Shown piece by piece: positions 1 through 7,751 of a stretch of 19,857 nucleotides of DNA (the first letter of the stretch is position 1; each line of letters opens with the position of its first letter). Both the position numbers and the translations under genes were made by a program. The DNA lies in NCBI GenBank assembly GCA_026988195.1, contig JALSLS010000167.1, positions 1 to 19,857 on the forward strand, given 5' to 3'. Origin of the DNA: Methylomonas sp. (GTDB lineage Bacteria > Pseudomonadota > Gammaproteobacteria > Methylococcales > Methylomonadaceae). A model generated the notes under the pieces. It was not told the origin of the DNA. It ran no database searches and worked only from the letters and a program-made list of their open reading frames with translations.

Positions 1-451
1 GATACTTAAACTGCATACCCTGTAAAAAATATCGTAATATTTGGTCTTTACATTGGCGGTAGTTTTTATGCCCTTTTTTACGGAAAAAAGCACTTAATTC
101 ATGCTGGCTTATTTCAAAATCAGCGAAGCCCATAATTTCTAATACATCATCATTTTTTAAGTTTAAGGCTATTTTCAACTTCTTAAAAATATCATTATTA
201 GTCATGCGTTTTTCAGGGATGGGTTGATCCCCTTCTTTTTTACCACGCTTATCATTAATCAAGCCATTTAAAAAAGTCGCTAAGACTTCATCTTCGCATT
301 CTTGAAAATCAGCATCATCATCTTTTTTTAGCCAGTTGCTAATTTGTTCACGGGTAACAATACATTCAGCTAAGCCAAAAATTGAGATCATTTTTGAATC
401 ATCAAAATCAAAGGTATAGCGTATACGACGTAATACATCGTTATTGGTCAT
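1..451 (-). CDS. yehS: YehS/DUF1456 family protein (3' end cut by window edge)
   Basis: Reading the minus strand from the ATG at 451 gives 150 codons without a stop up to the window edge. The protein begins MTNNDVLRRIRYTFDF and contains two related halves. Each has the pattern NND(V/I)(L/F)-R/K-K-(L/I)-R/K, then a hydrophobic helix, then a DxxFxxCxDxxLxxFLxG(L/M) ending. This duplicated layout and the residues NGLINDKRGK match E. coli YehS (about 156 residues), so only a few C-terminal residues are missing. The start has a good ribosome binding site (AAGGAA, six bases before the ATG). It lies 63 bases downstream of acnB on the same strand and may share its transcript. The molecular function of DUF1456 is not established. 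The family assignment comes from recognised sequence similarity and the internal duplication. Confidence 0.88.
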   Translation of the reverse strand, partial: MTNNDVLRRIRYTFDFDDSKMISIFGLAECIVTREQISNWLKKDDDADFQECEDEVLATFLNGLINDKRGKKEGDQPIPEKRMTNNDIFKKLKIALNLKNDDVLEIMGFADFEISQHELSAFFRKKGHKNYRQCKDQILRYFLQGMQFKY

Positions 452-474
452 TTATTTTCCTTATATCAGAAGAT

Positions 475-501
475 GGTGGGCACGCTATCGCTTTGCCCAC
501 C
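475..501 (-). other. Stem-loop between acnB and yehS
   Basis: GGTGGGCA (475-482) pairs perfectly with TGCCCACC (494-501) across an 11-base loop, just after the acnB stop. Read in the direction of transcription (minus strand) it has no following T-run, so it is not a classic intrinsic terminator. It could stabilise the acnB 3' end or dampen read-through into yehS. Confidence 0.5.
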
Positions 502-514
502 CTTGTCATTATGT

Positions 515-3061
515 TTATGCTTGTTGATACTTATCAATTTTATCAAAGTTTAAATAACGATAGGTATCGTCTGCAGTTGCATTGATTTGTTGATAATAGG
601 CCATATATTCTGCAAATGTTGGAATTTTACCCATGATTGAGCAAACTGCGGCTAATTCAGCTGAGCTTAAATAAACATTAGCATTATTACCTAAACGATT
701 AGGAAAGTTACGCGTTGAGGTTGAAACAACTGTTGCATTATCCGCTACACGCGCTTGGTTCCCCATACATAATGAACAGCCTGGCATTTCTAATCGAGCG
801 CCTGATTTTTCAAAGGTATCGTAGTAGCCTTCTTCAGTAAGCTTATCTTGATCCATTTTTGTCGGTGCAGACACCCAAAGTTGTGTGGGTAAATCTCCTT
901 GATGCTTTTCAAGCAACTTACCCGCTGCACGAAAATGACCAATATTAGTCATACATGAACCTAGGAACACTTCATCAATTTTTGTTCCAGCCAACTCGGA
1001 CAATGTTTTCACATCATCAGGATCATTTGGGCAAGCCATAATAGGTTCTTTAATCTCGTTCAGATCAATTTCTATCACTTCAAAATATTCAGCATCGGCA
1101 TCAGGCGACATTAATTCTGGTTTTTCTAGCCATGCTTGCATTTGTTCAATTCGACGGTTTATGGTTCGTACATCACCATAGCCTTCCGTCACCATCCATT
1201 TCAATAGAGTAATATTTGAATTAATATATTCACGAATAGGCGCTTCATCTAATCGAATAGTACACCCTGCCGCTGACCTTTCTGCTGAGGCATCAGATAA
1301 TTCAAAAGCCTGTTCTACTTTTAAATCGGGCAAACCTTCAATTTCTAAAATACGACCCGAAAAGACATTTTTCTTACCTTTCTTTTCAACGGTTAATAAG
1401 CCTTTTTCAATTGCTTTTAAAGGAATAGCATTAACTAAGTCACGTAAAGTGATACCTGGTTGCATTTCACCTTTAAAGCGTACTAAAACTGATTCAGGCA
1501 TATCCAAAGGCATAACCCCTGTTGCCGCTGCAAAGGCCACTAAACCAGAACCTGCTGGAAAGGATATTCCTATGGGGAACCGTGTATGCGAATCCCCCCC
1601 CGTGCCGACAGTATCAGGCAATAACATACGGTTTAACCAGGAATGGATAATGCCGTCACCAGGACGTAAAGCCACTCCGCCCCGATTCATAATAAAATCA
1701 GGTAAGGTATGTTGCATTTCAACATCAATGGGCTTTGGATAAGCAGCCGTATGACAAAAAGATTGCATCACAAGGTCAGCAGAAAAACCTAAGCAAGCTA
1801 AATCTTTTAATTCATCACGGGTCATTGGCCCCGTAGTATCTTGTGAACCTACAGTCGTCATTTTAGGCTCGCAATAAGTATCCGGTCTTACACCATCAAC
1901 CCCACAAGCTTTACCGACTATTTTTTGCGCTAAAGTATAGCCTTTATTACTTGCGACTTTATCAGCAGGCCTTTCAAATACATCGGATGCAGGCAAACCT
2001 AAAGACTCTCTAGCTCTATCTGTTAAACCACGTCCAATAATGAGCGGAATGCGCCCACCGGCACGGACCTCATCTAAAATTACATTGGTTTTTAATGAGA
2101 ATTCAGAAATCACTTCGTCACTATCATGACGCTTAACTAAACCTTGGTAGGGAAAAATATCAATGACATCTCCCATTGCTAGGTTTTCTACATCACATTC
2201 AAAAGGTAAAGCGCCTGAATCTTCCATGGTGTTAAAAAAAATAGGGGCAATTTTTCCACCTATACAAACACCTCCACTCCGTTTATTAGGCACATAAGGA
2301 ATATCATTACCCATATACCATAAGACTGAATTAGTCGCCGATTTACGTGATGACCCTGTGCCGACGACATCACCGACATAAGCGACAGGAAAACCTTGTT
2401 GTTTTAACGCTTCAATTTGTTGTTCCGCGTTAGTTATTCCATCTCTAGGAATTTTCAACATGGCTTTAGCATGTAATGGAATATCAGGCCGCGACCAAGC
2501 ATCAGGTGCAGGTGACAAATCATCTGTATTAGTTTCACCTGTCACTTTAAAAACACTAACCGTCAGTTTTTCTGCTACTTTTGGCTTACTGGTAAACCAT
2601 TCAGCTTCTGCCCAAGATTGGATGATTTTTTTGGCAAAATCATTACCCGCATCGGCTTTTTCTTTAACATCATGAAAAGCATCAAAGACTAATAAAGTAT
2701 GAGATAAGGCTTTAACCACAATAGGAGCCAACTCATCGTTATCTAATAAATCGATTAAAGGCGCAATATTATAACCACCAAGCATTGTTCCAAGTAGCTC
2801 AGTAGCTTTTGCAGCATCTAAAATAGGCGACTTCACCTCACTTTTAGCAACAGCAGCAAGGAACCCTGCTTTAACATAAGCGGCTTCATCTACGCCAGCT
2901 GGAATACGATTAACCAACAAATCAAGGATAAAATCGTCTTCACCTGCGGGAGGCTGTTTAATCAGTTCAACTAACGCTGAGACTTGTTCAGCATTTAAAG
3001 GTTGAGGAACGACCCCATCAGCAGCACGTTCTGCAACATGTTTGCGGTATTGCTCTAGCAT
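515..3061 (-). CDS. acnB: Bifunctional aconitate hydratase 2 / 2-methylisocitrate dehydratase AcnB
   Basis: AcnB interconverts citrate and isocitrate in the TCA cycle and can dehydrate 2-methylisocitrate in the methylcitrate cycle. The 848-residue protein is near-collinear with E. coli AcnB (865 residues), from MLEQYRKHVAERAADGV onward through GETNTDDLSPAPDAWSRPD and TVGTGGDSHTRFPIG. The three cysteines that hold the 4Fe-4S cluster are present: C703 in GSCMTNIGH, and C762 and C765 in GCSLCMGNQ. The N-terminal HEAT-like domain, the swivel domain and the three catalytic domains are all present, and no frameshift is visible. The ATG start is preceded by AAGG with about eight bases spacing. A TATAAT box lies on the minus strand at 3079-3084 but has no convincing -35 element. 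A terminator palindrome upstream (3133-3162) separates it from the receptor gene. Confidence 0.99.
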   Translation of the reverse strand: MLEQYRKHVAERAADGVVPQPLNAEQVSALVELIKQPPAGEDDFILDLLVNRIPAGVDEAAYVKAGFLAAVAKSEVKSPILDAAKATELLGTMLGGYNIAPLIDLLDNDELAPIVVKALSHTLLVFDAFHDVKEKADAGNDFAKKIIQSWAEAEWFTSKPKVAEKLTVSVFKVTGETNTDDLSPAPDAWSRPDIPLHAKAMLKIPRDGITNAEQQIEALKQQGFPVAYVGDVVGTGSSRKSATNSVLWYMGNDIPYVPNKRSGGVCIGGKIAPIFFNTMEDSGALPFECDVENLAMGDVIDIFPYQGLVKRHDSDEVISEFSLKTNVILDEVRAGGRIPLIIGRGLTDRARESLGLPASDVFERPADKVASNKGYTLAQKIVGKACGVDGVRPDTYCEPKMTTVGSQDTTGPMTRDELKDLACLGFSADLVMQSFCHTAAYPKPIDVEMQHTLPDFIMNRGGVALRPGDGIIHSWLNRMLLPDTVGTGGDSHTRFPIGISFPAGSGLVAFAAATGVMPLDMPESVLVRFKGEMQPGITLRDLVNAIPLKAIEKGLLTVEKKGKKNVFSGRILEIEGLPDLKVEQAFELSDASAERSAAGCTIRLDEAPIREYINSNITLLKWMVTEGYGDVRTINRRIEQMQAWLEKPELMSPDADAEYFEVIEIDLNEIKEPIMACPNDPDDVKTLSELAGTKIDEVFLGSCMTNIGHFRAAGKLLEKHQGDLPTQLWVSAPTKMDQDKLTEEGYYDTFEKSGARLEMPGCSLCMGNQARVADNATVVSTSTRNFPNRLGNNANVYLSSAELAAVCSIMGKIPTFAEYMAYYQQINATADDTYRYLNFDKIDKYQQA

Positions 3062-3132
3062 TATTAAGCCTTATCTAAATTATAATGGCTTGATTTTAAC
3101 AGATTTTCTCTATATTTAGGAGTCTACAAAAC

Positions 3133-3162
3133 AAAAAAAGCGCGGTTAACCGCGCTTTTTTT
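3133..3162. terminator. Perfect palindromic, bidirectional-type intrinsic terminator
   Basis: A7 - GCGCGGTTAACCGCGC - T7 forms a 30-bp perfect palindrome. The GC-rich stem is followed by seven T in either reading direction. On the minus strand it would end the transcript of the receptor gene (3337-5415) before acnB. Because it is symmetrical it would stop plus-strand transcription equally well. Confidence 0.85.
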
Positions 3163-3191
3163 ATCAGACTTTTAAATTACAGGCTAAAGAC

Positions 3192-3312
3192 CAATCCCAT
3201 TAAGTTAAGATAACAGGTAGGATGTGCTGACGACAGGAAGCGCATCGTTTACAGCTGATGCGCTTCCTGTCGTCAGCACACCCTACAAAAATTGCTTAAC
3301 TTAATGGCAATG
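3192..3312. mobile_element. MITE-like inverted-repeat element, family 1 copy 1
   Basis: The core is a hairpin with 30-base arms, 3217-3246 (GTAGGATGTGCTGACGACAG...) and 3257-3286, which differ at a single position and enclose a 10-base loop. Outside the core is a second, terminal inverted repeat of about 18 bases (3192-3209 against 3295-3312) containing CCATTAAGTTAAG / CTTAACTTAATGG. The whole 121-bp unit sits between two identical 12-base direct repeats, AGGCTAAAGACC, at 3181-3192 and 3313-3324. This structure fits a non-autonomous transposable element with a target duplication. There is no coding capacity. Related cores occur at 6775-6841 and 16161-16230. Confidence 0.6.
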
Positions 3313-3336
3313 AGGCTAAAGACCTGTGTCTTGCAC

Positions 3337-5415
3337 TTACCAGTTGTAACTTAAAGTTGCATAGATATTACGGCCTGGTGATGCGACCCGGCCATTTGCA
3401 ATAGTGTGGTTAGTATATCCACCTAAATGATCAAAGTACTGACTTCCTATTACATTTTCAATCCCTGTTCCAATGACAACACCATGATAAGGCTCATATT
3501 TACCACGTAGGTTCAGCAACATATAACCTTTGGTTTTTTGTTCATCATTATACCCAGCCACATCACCCTGATCTGCATAGAAAACCCCTTCAATAGCGCC
3601 CATCCAACCATGTTGCTCATAAGTTGCCTGAACGCGTCCATTTAGAGGGGCTATACGATATAAATCAGAATCACCAGTTGGTGAATTAACGCGTTCACCT
3701 CGAACATAATTTAAGCCAGCATCTACACGCCAGTTATCAGTTAATGTGTAACCAGCTTCTAAATCGACTCCATATAATTGAGCTTGTATATTACTCCACT
3801 GTAATGTATCAGCTCCGTATGTTAGCGCCTTGGTAGTTGCAGTCCCTTGGATATAATCATCTACGTAATGATAAAAGAATCTTGGCGCTACATAAGCATT
3901 ATCAGTATGCCAATCAAAACCTAAATCAAATTGGTAGGCCGTTTCATGATCTAAATTTAAATCACCGATATAGGTTTTACCATCTGCAAAACCGCCTGTT
4001 GCTTTATTTTCTGTCCATAAATACAATTCTTGATAAGTTGGAGCTCGGTTTTTTCTAGCCAAGCCAACCTCGACATCTAAAGAAGAAGAAACTGCATGTC
4101 GCAACACCACTGCCAAATCAACTTCATTAAAATTACGACTTCTATCGGCTGCGTTAAAAGCCACAGCATCAGCATTAGTTGCAGTATTGTTCATTCCATT
4201 CATTTGGGTAGAAACCATACCGGCATCAGACCAAGTGCGTGCAAACCTCACTCCTAAATCCAAAACTAAATTTTCAGCAACATCTCCTGTCCACTCTGTA
4301 AAAATACTATAGCGATCTCTTTCAACCCTATTAAAAAAGTTAGTATTCATAACGGCACCCGCACCTGCACCACCATTATTAGTACTTGTATCGATCATTC
4401 TACTATTTGCATCATGGTTAGCTTGGTCACCATTAATACCAACTGTCAAGATACCATCAAACAAAGGCATATCAACACCTATATCTATCCCACCAGCCTC
4501 AACTTCTGTCCGATTATTTATTGCATCCATCATGGTAGTGCCGCCATTACGCATAACAGTATTACTCATTAGATGACGCATCTTTTGATAAAAAATATTG
4601 GTCTTTAGCTTATAACCATCCCCTAAATCCCAGCTGTAATTGGCATCGTATAAACCACCTTTCACATACTCAATATCCATAGGCAGTGCTGGTGTTCCAG
4701 TATGTCCAGTGTTATTGTTACTGTAATTTATACCAAACTCATGGCCTTCTCGCTGATAGCCATAACCTGTTGTAAACGCTTCACGGTCATAACGAGTGTT
4801 CTCTTGCTTTTGGTTATCTTTTATTTTGTAATCGCGGCCTTGTTCTTTACTACCACTTAAATATAATTTGTGATTTTTATTAGCCACAGCACCCAATAAA
4901 GCACCAAAGTGACCGTCATCAACTGAACCATACCCCATAGAAGCAGTACCGCTAGTTTCTATTCCATCACCCTCAGCAAATCGACCTTTTTTAGATTCTA
5001 CATGCATAGAGCCACCGAAGGTCTCAATACCGCTACTAACGGGTGCAATACCTCTATGAACGGTTAATTTCCCAGTAAGAGGTGCAGGTATATGACTTAA
5101 TGGGGGATCCATACTATTTGGCCCCACTTCTTTCATATTTGCCCCATCAATAGAAATATTAATACGGTTACCAAACATACCTCTATAGGAAGCAATACCT
5201 GTTAATGGTCCATTTCTATTAACATTAGCACCCGGTACACGTTTTAATAAAGATGCGGTATCTTTTAAGCCTGAAGAATCTGGTGCAGTACCAAATGTTC
5301 CAGAACGCATGGCACTGCCTTCCACAACAATCGTTGGCAAATGCTCATGTTCTGCAGATACTTGCACCGGAATTGCGACTATCGCTGCAATAGCAATACT
5401 TATTTTTGTTTTCAA
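3337..5415 (-). CDS. TonB-dependent outer-membrane receptor (possible metal/copper receptor)
   Basis: The protein has 692 residues. A signal peptide (1-21, cut near VSA|EHEH) is followed by a TonB-box-like segment LPTIVVEG (26-33) and a plug domain (about 48-145, with RGMFGNRINISIDG). The rest is a beta-barrel rich in aromatic/glycine strands that ends in the typical C-terminal ATLSYNW. Such receptors import metal chelates, cobalamin or other scarce ligands using TonB energy. The plug segment GPNSMDPPLS (98-107) resembles the OprC/NosA copper-receptor lineage, where a CxxxM pair binds copper. Here the Met (M102) is kept but the Cys position is Gly, so the substrate is uncertain. The start codon is TTG, chosen because AGGGGA lies five bases upstream and no in-frame ATG precedes it. 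It is terminated by the palindrome at 3133-3162. Confidence 0.93.
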   Translation of the reverse strand: MKTKISIAIAAIVAIPVQVSAEHEHLPTIVVEGSAMRSGTFGTAPDSSGLKDTASLLKRVPGANVNRNGPLTGIASYRGMFGNRINISIDGANMKEVGPNSMDPPLSHIPAPLTGKLTVHRGIAPVSSGIETFGGSMHVESKKGRFAEGDGIETSGTASMGYGSVDDGHFGALLGAVANKNHKLYLSGSKEQGRDYKIKDNQKQENTRYDREAFTTGYGYQREGHEFGINYSNNNTGHTGTPALPMDIEYVKGGLYDANYSWDLGDGYKLKTNIFYQKMRHLMSNTVMRNGGTTMMDAINNRTEVEAGGIDIGVDMPLFDGILTVGINGDQANHDANSRMIDTSTNNGGAGAGAVMNTNFFNRVERDRYSIFTEWTGDVAENLVLDLGVRFARTWSDAGMVSTQMNGMNNTATNADAVAFNAADRSRNFNEVDLAVVLRHAVSSSLDVEVGLARKNRAPTYQELYLWTENKATGGFADGKTYIGDLNLDHETAYQFDLGFDWHTDNAYVAPRFFYHYVDDYIQGTATTKALTYGADTLQWSNIQAQLYGVDLEAGYTLTDNWRVDAGLNYVRGERVNSPTGDSDLYRIAPLNGRVQATYEQHGWMGAIEGVFYADQGDVAGYNDEQKTKGYMLLNLRGKYEPYHGVVIGTGIENVIGSQYFDHLGGYTNHTIANGRVASPGRNIYATLSYNW

Positions 5416-5550
5416 TTTTATCCCCTAATAAATTGCATAAATTGAGGGTTTAAAATAAGCAGGTTCTATTCCATTATTTGTTTGCTTTTTAGCAACAATA
5501 ACTTACAAATTAACAACAAAACCAAAAATAGCGGGTTTTAATTAAACTAT

Positions 5551-5583
5551 GTTATATAACTCATTTTAAATAAGTCATATAAC
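5551..5583. promoter_or_regulatory. AT-rich 33-bp imperfect inverted repeat downstream of the kinase gene, upstream of the receptor gene
   Basis: The segment begins GTTATATAAC, itself a perfect 10-base palindrome, and ends GTCATATAAC. The two halves pair along nearly the whole 33 bases with a few mismatches. It lies five bases past the kinase stop and 136 bases before the receptor start. It could be a 3' hairpin of the kinase message or an operator for the receptor gene. GTTATATAAC recalls the half-sites of Zur/Fur-type boxes but is shorter than the usual consensus. The structure is seen directly; the role is not known. Confidence 0.35.
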
Positions 5584-5588
5584 CTACT

Positions 5589-6488
5589 TTATTGATAGAA
5601 ACCCAATAACTCACTATGCTCCTGCTTAGAAGGCAAGCCTTGCCTTGCCCCCATTTTGGTACAACATAATGTCCCAGCCACACTGGAATACCTAAGCACA
5701 TCTGGCCACTCTAGGTTATTTGCAATAGCTGCAGCAAAGGCTCCATGAAAAGCATCGCCAGCGCCTGTGGTATCACATATATCCGCTTTAATAGCCGCTA
5801 GCTCACCTTTTTGCTCACCAAATTGCCAAATTAAACCCTTTTCCCCTAAAGTAATGACGCTTGCAGGCGACATTTTTGAAAAATAACTTAATGCTGTTGT
5901 TACATCACCTCCGAACTGACAGGCAAATTTCTCTGAGGCAACTAAATAATCCACTTGATCCATTAACTTTTCAGTGCCTTCATGTAAAGAACCCGCATCT
6001 AAGATGGTTGGAATATTAAGGCTTCGTGCCAACTTAGCTAACTTTAATGATATATGTGGCTCATGCCCATCCAGTAAAATTGCTTTTGCTTTAACTCTGG
6101 TAAAATCTATGGTATTTTCTGCCAATGCTTTAGTTGAACCTTTATAGTTAACTAAGGCTCGTTTTCCATCAGGTTTGACTAGAACCGTTGATAAAGGTGT
6201 GGGAGACACACCTCTGAAAACAAGTTGAGTATCAACTTGATGGTCGACAAACTCTTGGTGATGCATTTCACCATAAAGGTCTTGCCCTAAATACCCTGCA
6301 AAGGCTGCTTTTAAGCCAAGCTTTGAAACAGCAATAGCGGCATTTGCAGCGGGTCCACCGCCAGATGAGACTAAATTATCTGCAAATATTTTTTCATCAC
6401 TTTCTGGGTGTTTAGCAACCGAAAAAACCAAATCATAACAAGCATGACCAACACAGAGGACATCAACATCAATTGATTTCTTTAACAT
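5589..6488 (-). CDS. PfkB-family carbohydrate kinase
   Basis: A cytoplasmic ATP-dependent kinase of the ribokinase/PfkB fold, 299 residues from the chosen start. The N-terminal PfkB signature GGGPAANAA (about residues 43-51) shapes the sugar site. The C-terminal signature DTTGAGDAFHGAFAAA contains the anion hole and the catalytic Asp. Overall layout resembles the YihV (sulfofructose kinase) and ribokinase branches, but the substrate cannot be assigned from sequence. An in-frame GTG at 6500 would add MLNF. I prefer the ATG at 6488 because GAAGAG lies 11 bases upstream of it but directly abuts the GTG. The gene stands alone between repeat-rich spacers; the receptor gene follows after 173 bases on the same strand. 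Confidence 0.93.
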   Translation of the reverse strand: MLKKSIDVDVLCVGHACYDLVFSVAKHPESDEKIFADNLVSSGGGPAANAAIAVSKLGLKAAFAGYLGQDLYGEMHHQEFVDHQVDTQLVFRGVSPTPLSTVLVKPDGKRALVNYKGSTKALAENTIDFTRVKAKAILLDGHEPHISLKLAKLARSLNIPTILDAGSLHEGTEKLMDQVDYLVASEKFACQFGGDVTTALSYFSKMSPASVITLGEKGLIWQFGEQKGELAAIKADICDTTGAGDAFHGAFAAAIANNLEWPDVLRYSSVAGTLCCTKMGARQGLPSKQEHSELLGFYQ

Positions 6489-6570
6489 AAAATTCAGCAC
6501 TCTTCATTACTTGGTTTACACTTTTTCGAAAGCGGATCTTTAAAGGCTCTGAAAGCATTAGCTTTTAGCT

Positions 6571-6735
6571 CACCTCTTTGCAAAAGAGGCATTGGGGAGA
6601 TTTATTATAAAAACAAGACGTTTAATATCAACATGTTATATTTTTATAAAATCCCCCTCAATCCCCCATTGTACATGGATGTAGTAGTGTCGCATTAGGC
6701 AGGAGCCGATTGCGACCTTTTTCAAAGGGGGAGGT
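6571..6735. repeat. Facing pair of short palindromic repeats, the second interrupted
   Basis: This lies in the gene-free stretch 6489-6869. One copy (about 6571-6606) contains the hairpin CCTCTTT GCA AAAGAGG followed by GGGGAGATTT. A second copy in opposite orientation (about 6650-6735) reads AAATCCCCCTCAATCCCCC and then TTTTTCAAAGGGGGAGGT. It is split by about 49 bases (6668-6716) that hold their own stem, GTCGCA / TGCGAC with an inner GGC / GCC. Between the two copies is AT-rich sequence without genes. I see no ORF or RNA gene here. Confidence 0.5.
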
Positions 6736-6774
6736 CAAAAGAAAAGACCCGCCTCCAGTGTAGATATCAACTTT

Positions 6775-6841
6775 ATAGGATGTGCCGACGCAGGAGGCGC
6801 ATCGCGGCTATTGATGCGCTTCGTTCCTCAGCATATCCTAC
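6775..6841. repeat. Inverted repeat, family 1 copy 2 (diverged)
   Basis: The arms ATAGGATGTGCCGACG... (6775-6803) and its inverted partner ending ATATCCTAC (6813-6841) match imperfectly around a short loop. They share the TAGGATGTGC and GCGCATC blocks with the elements at 3217-3286 and 16161-16230. It sits 28 bases past the rluB stop. It may help end the long minus-strand transcript, but no T-run follows. Confidence 0.65.
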
Positions 6842-6869
6842 AAGTTTTATTTAGACTGAACGGTTACGA

Positions 6870-7751
6870 TTAGCGGTTGCTTCTTCCTTGTCTTAACGCT
6901 GGCTTTAATGATTTTTCTGCTTGCATTCCTACAAACTCCATTAAGATAGCTAACTCTTTATTATTTAGCTCGTAACAATCCTTTGCCCTGACATTGGTAG
7001 GCAAAATAGAAGGTCCGTACCTTACTCTCATTAACCGGCTTACAGTTACACCTTGAGATTCCCACAATCTACGTACCAAACGGTTTCGGCCTTCTTTAAC
7101 GACGACATGAAACCATTTATTTGCACCTTCACCCGAGAAAAATTGAATATCATTAAAGTGTGCCTTACCATCTTCCAGCTCAACACCTTCTTTTAATAAC
7201 TTAATCATGTCTTCAGACACATCACCTAAAATTCGTACCGCATACTCCCTATCCAGTTCTTGCGATGGGTGCATAAGGCGATTGGCAAGCTCACCATTAT
7301 TAGTAAGTAATAATAAACCTGAGGTATTAATATCTAGCCTACCGACTGAAATCCAGCGTCCCACATCTAACTTTGGTAACCTTGAAAACACCACGGGGCG
7401 ACCTTGTGGGTCTCTTCTGGTAACCACTTCACCTGTAGGCTTGTTATACACTAAGACCCTGGTCACCTGCTCAATATACTTTTCCCAATTTACAATGCGA
7501 CCATTAACATGAACAACGTCACCTGAAACAAGATGCAACCCAGGCGTAACCTTTACCCCATTAACACTGATTCGACCTTCACTAATCCAGCGCTCTACTT
7601 CTCGCCTTGACCCTAACCCCCCTCTTGCAAGCACTTTTTGGATTCGCTCTCCAGTCGTTCCTGTGGTTTCTACTTTTACACCACTCGGTTTAGTGTCTGG
7701 TTTCTGAGGTGGGTTGGATGATTTGTTGTTTTTCACTTGTTTGCTCTTCAC
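6870..7751 (-). CDS. rluB: 23S rRNA pseudouridine(2605) synthase RluB
   Basis: RluB converts U2605 of 23S rRNA to pseudouridine. The 293-residue protein has a basic N-terminal tail (1-33), an S4 RNA-binding domain (about 35-80, ERIQKVLARGGLGSRREVERW) and the RsuA/RluB-type catalytic domain with VGRLDINTSGLLLLTNNG, whose Asp is the catalytic residue. KEGRNRLVRRLWESQG is the usual RluB/RluE family block. The start is GTG at 7751, preceded by AAGGA about eight bases upstream. That places the first 62 bases inside the 3' end of scpB in another frame, so translation is probably coupled. scpB next to rluB is a common gammaproteobacterial arrangement. Confidence 0.97.
   Translation of the reverse strand: MKSKQVKNNKSSNPPQKPDTKPSGVKVETTGTTGERIQKVLARGGLGSRREVERWISEGRISVNGVKVTPGLHLVSGDVVHVNGRIVNWEKYIEQVTRVLVYNKPTGEVVTRRDPQGRPVVFSRLPKLDVGRWISVGRLDINTSGLLLLTNNGELANRLMHPSQELDREYAVRILGDVSEDMIKLLKEGVELEDGKAHFNDIQFFSGEGANKWFHVVVKEGRNRLVRRLWESQGVTVSRLMRVRYGPSILPTNVRAKDCYELNNKELAILMEFVGMQAEKSLKPALRQGRSNR

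Noticed and set aside
475..501. Intrinsic terminator of acnB
   Set aside because: The stem is good, but no T-run follows on the minus strand, so I list it only as a stem-loop.
382..585. Plus-strand 67-residue frame near the acnB end
   Set aside because: It crosses the yehS start, the stem-loop and the acnB end in antisense, with no protein similarity recognised.
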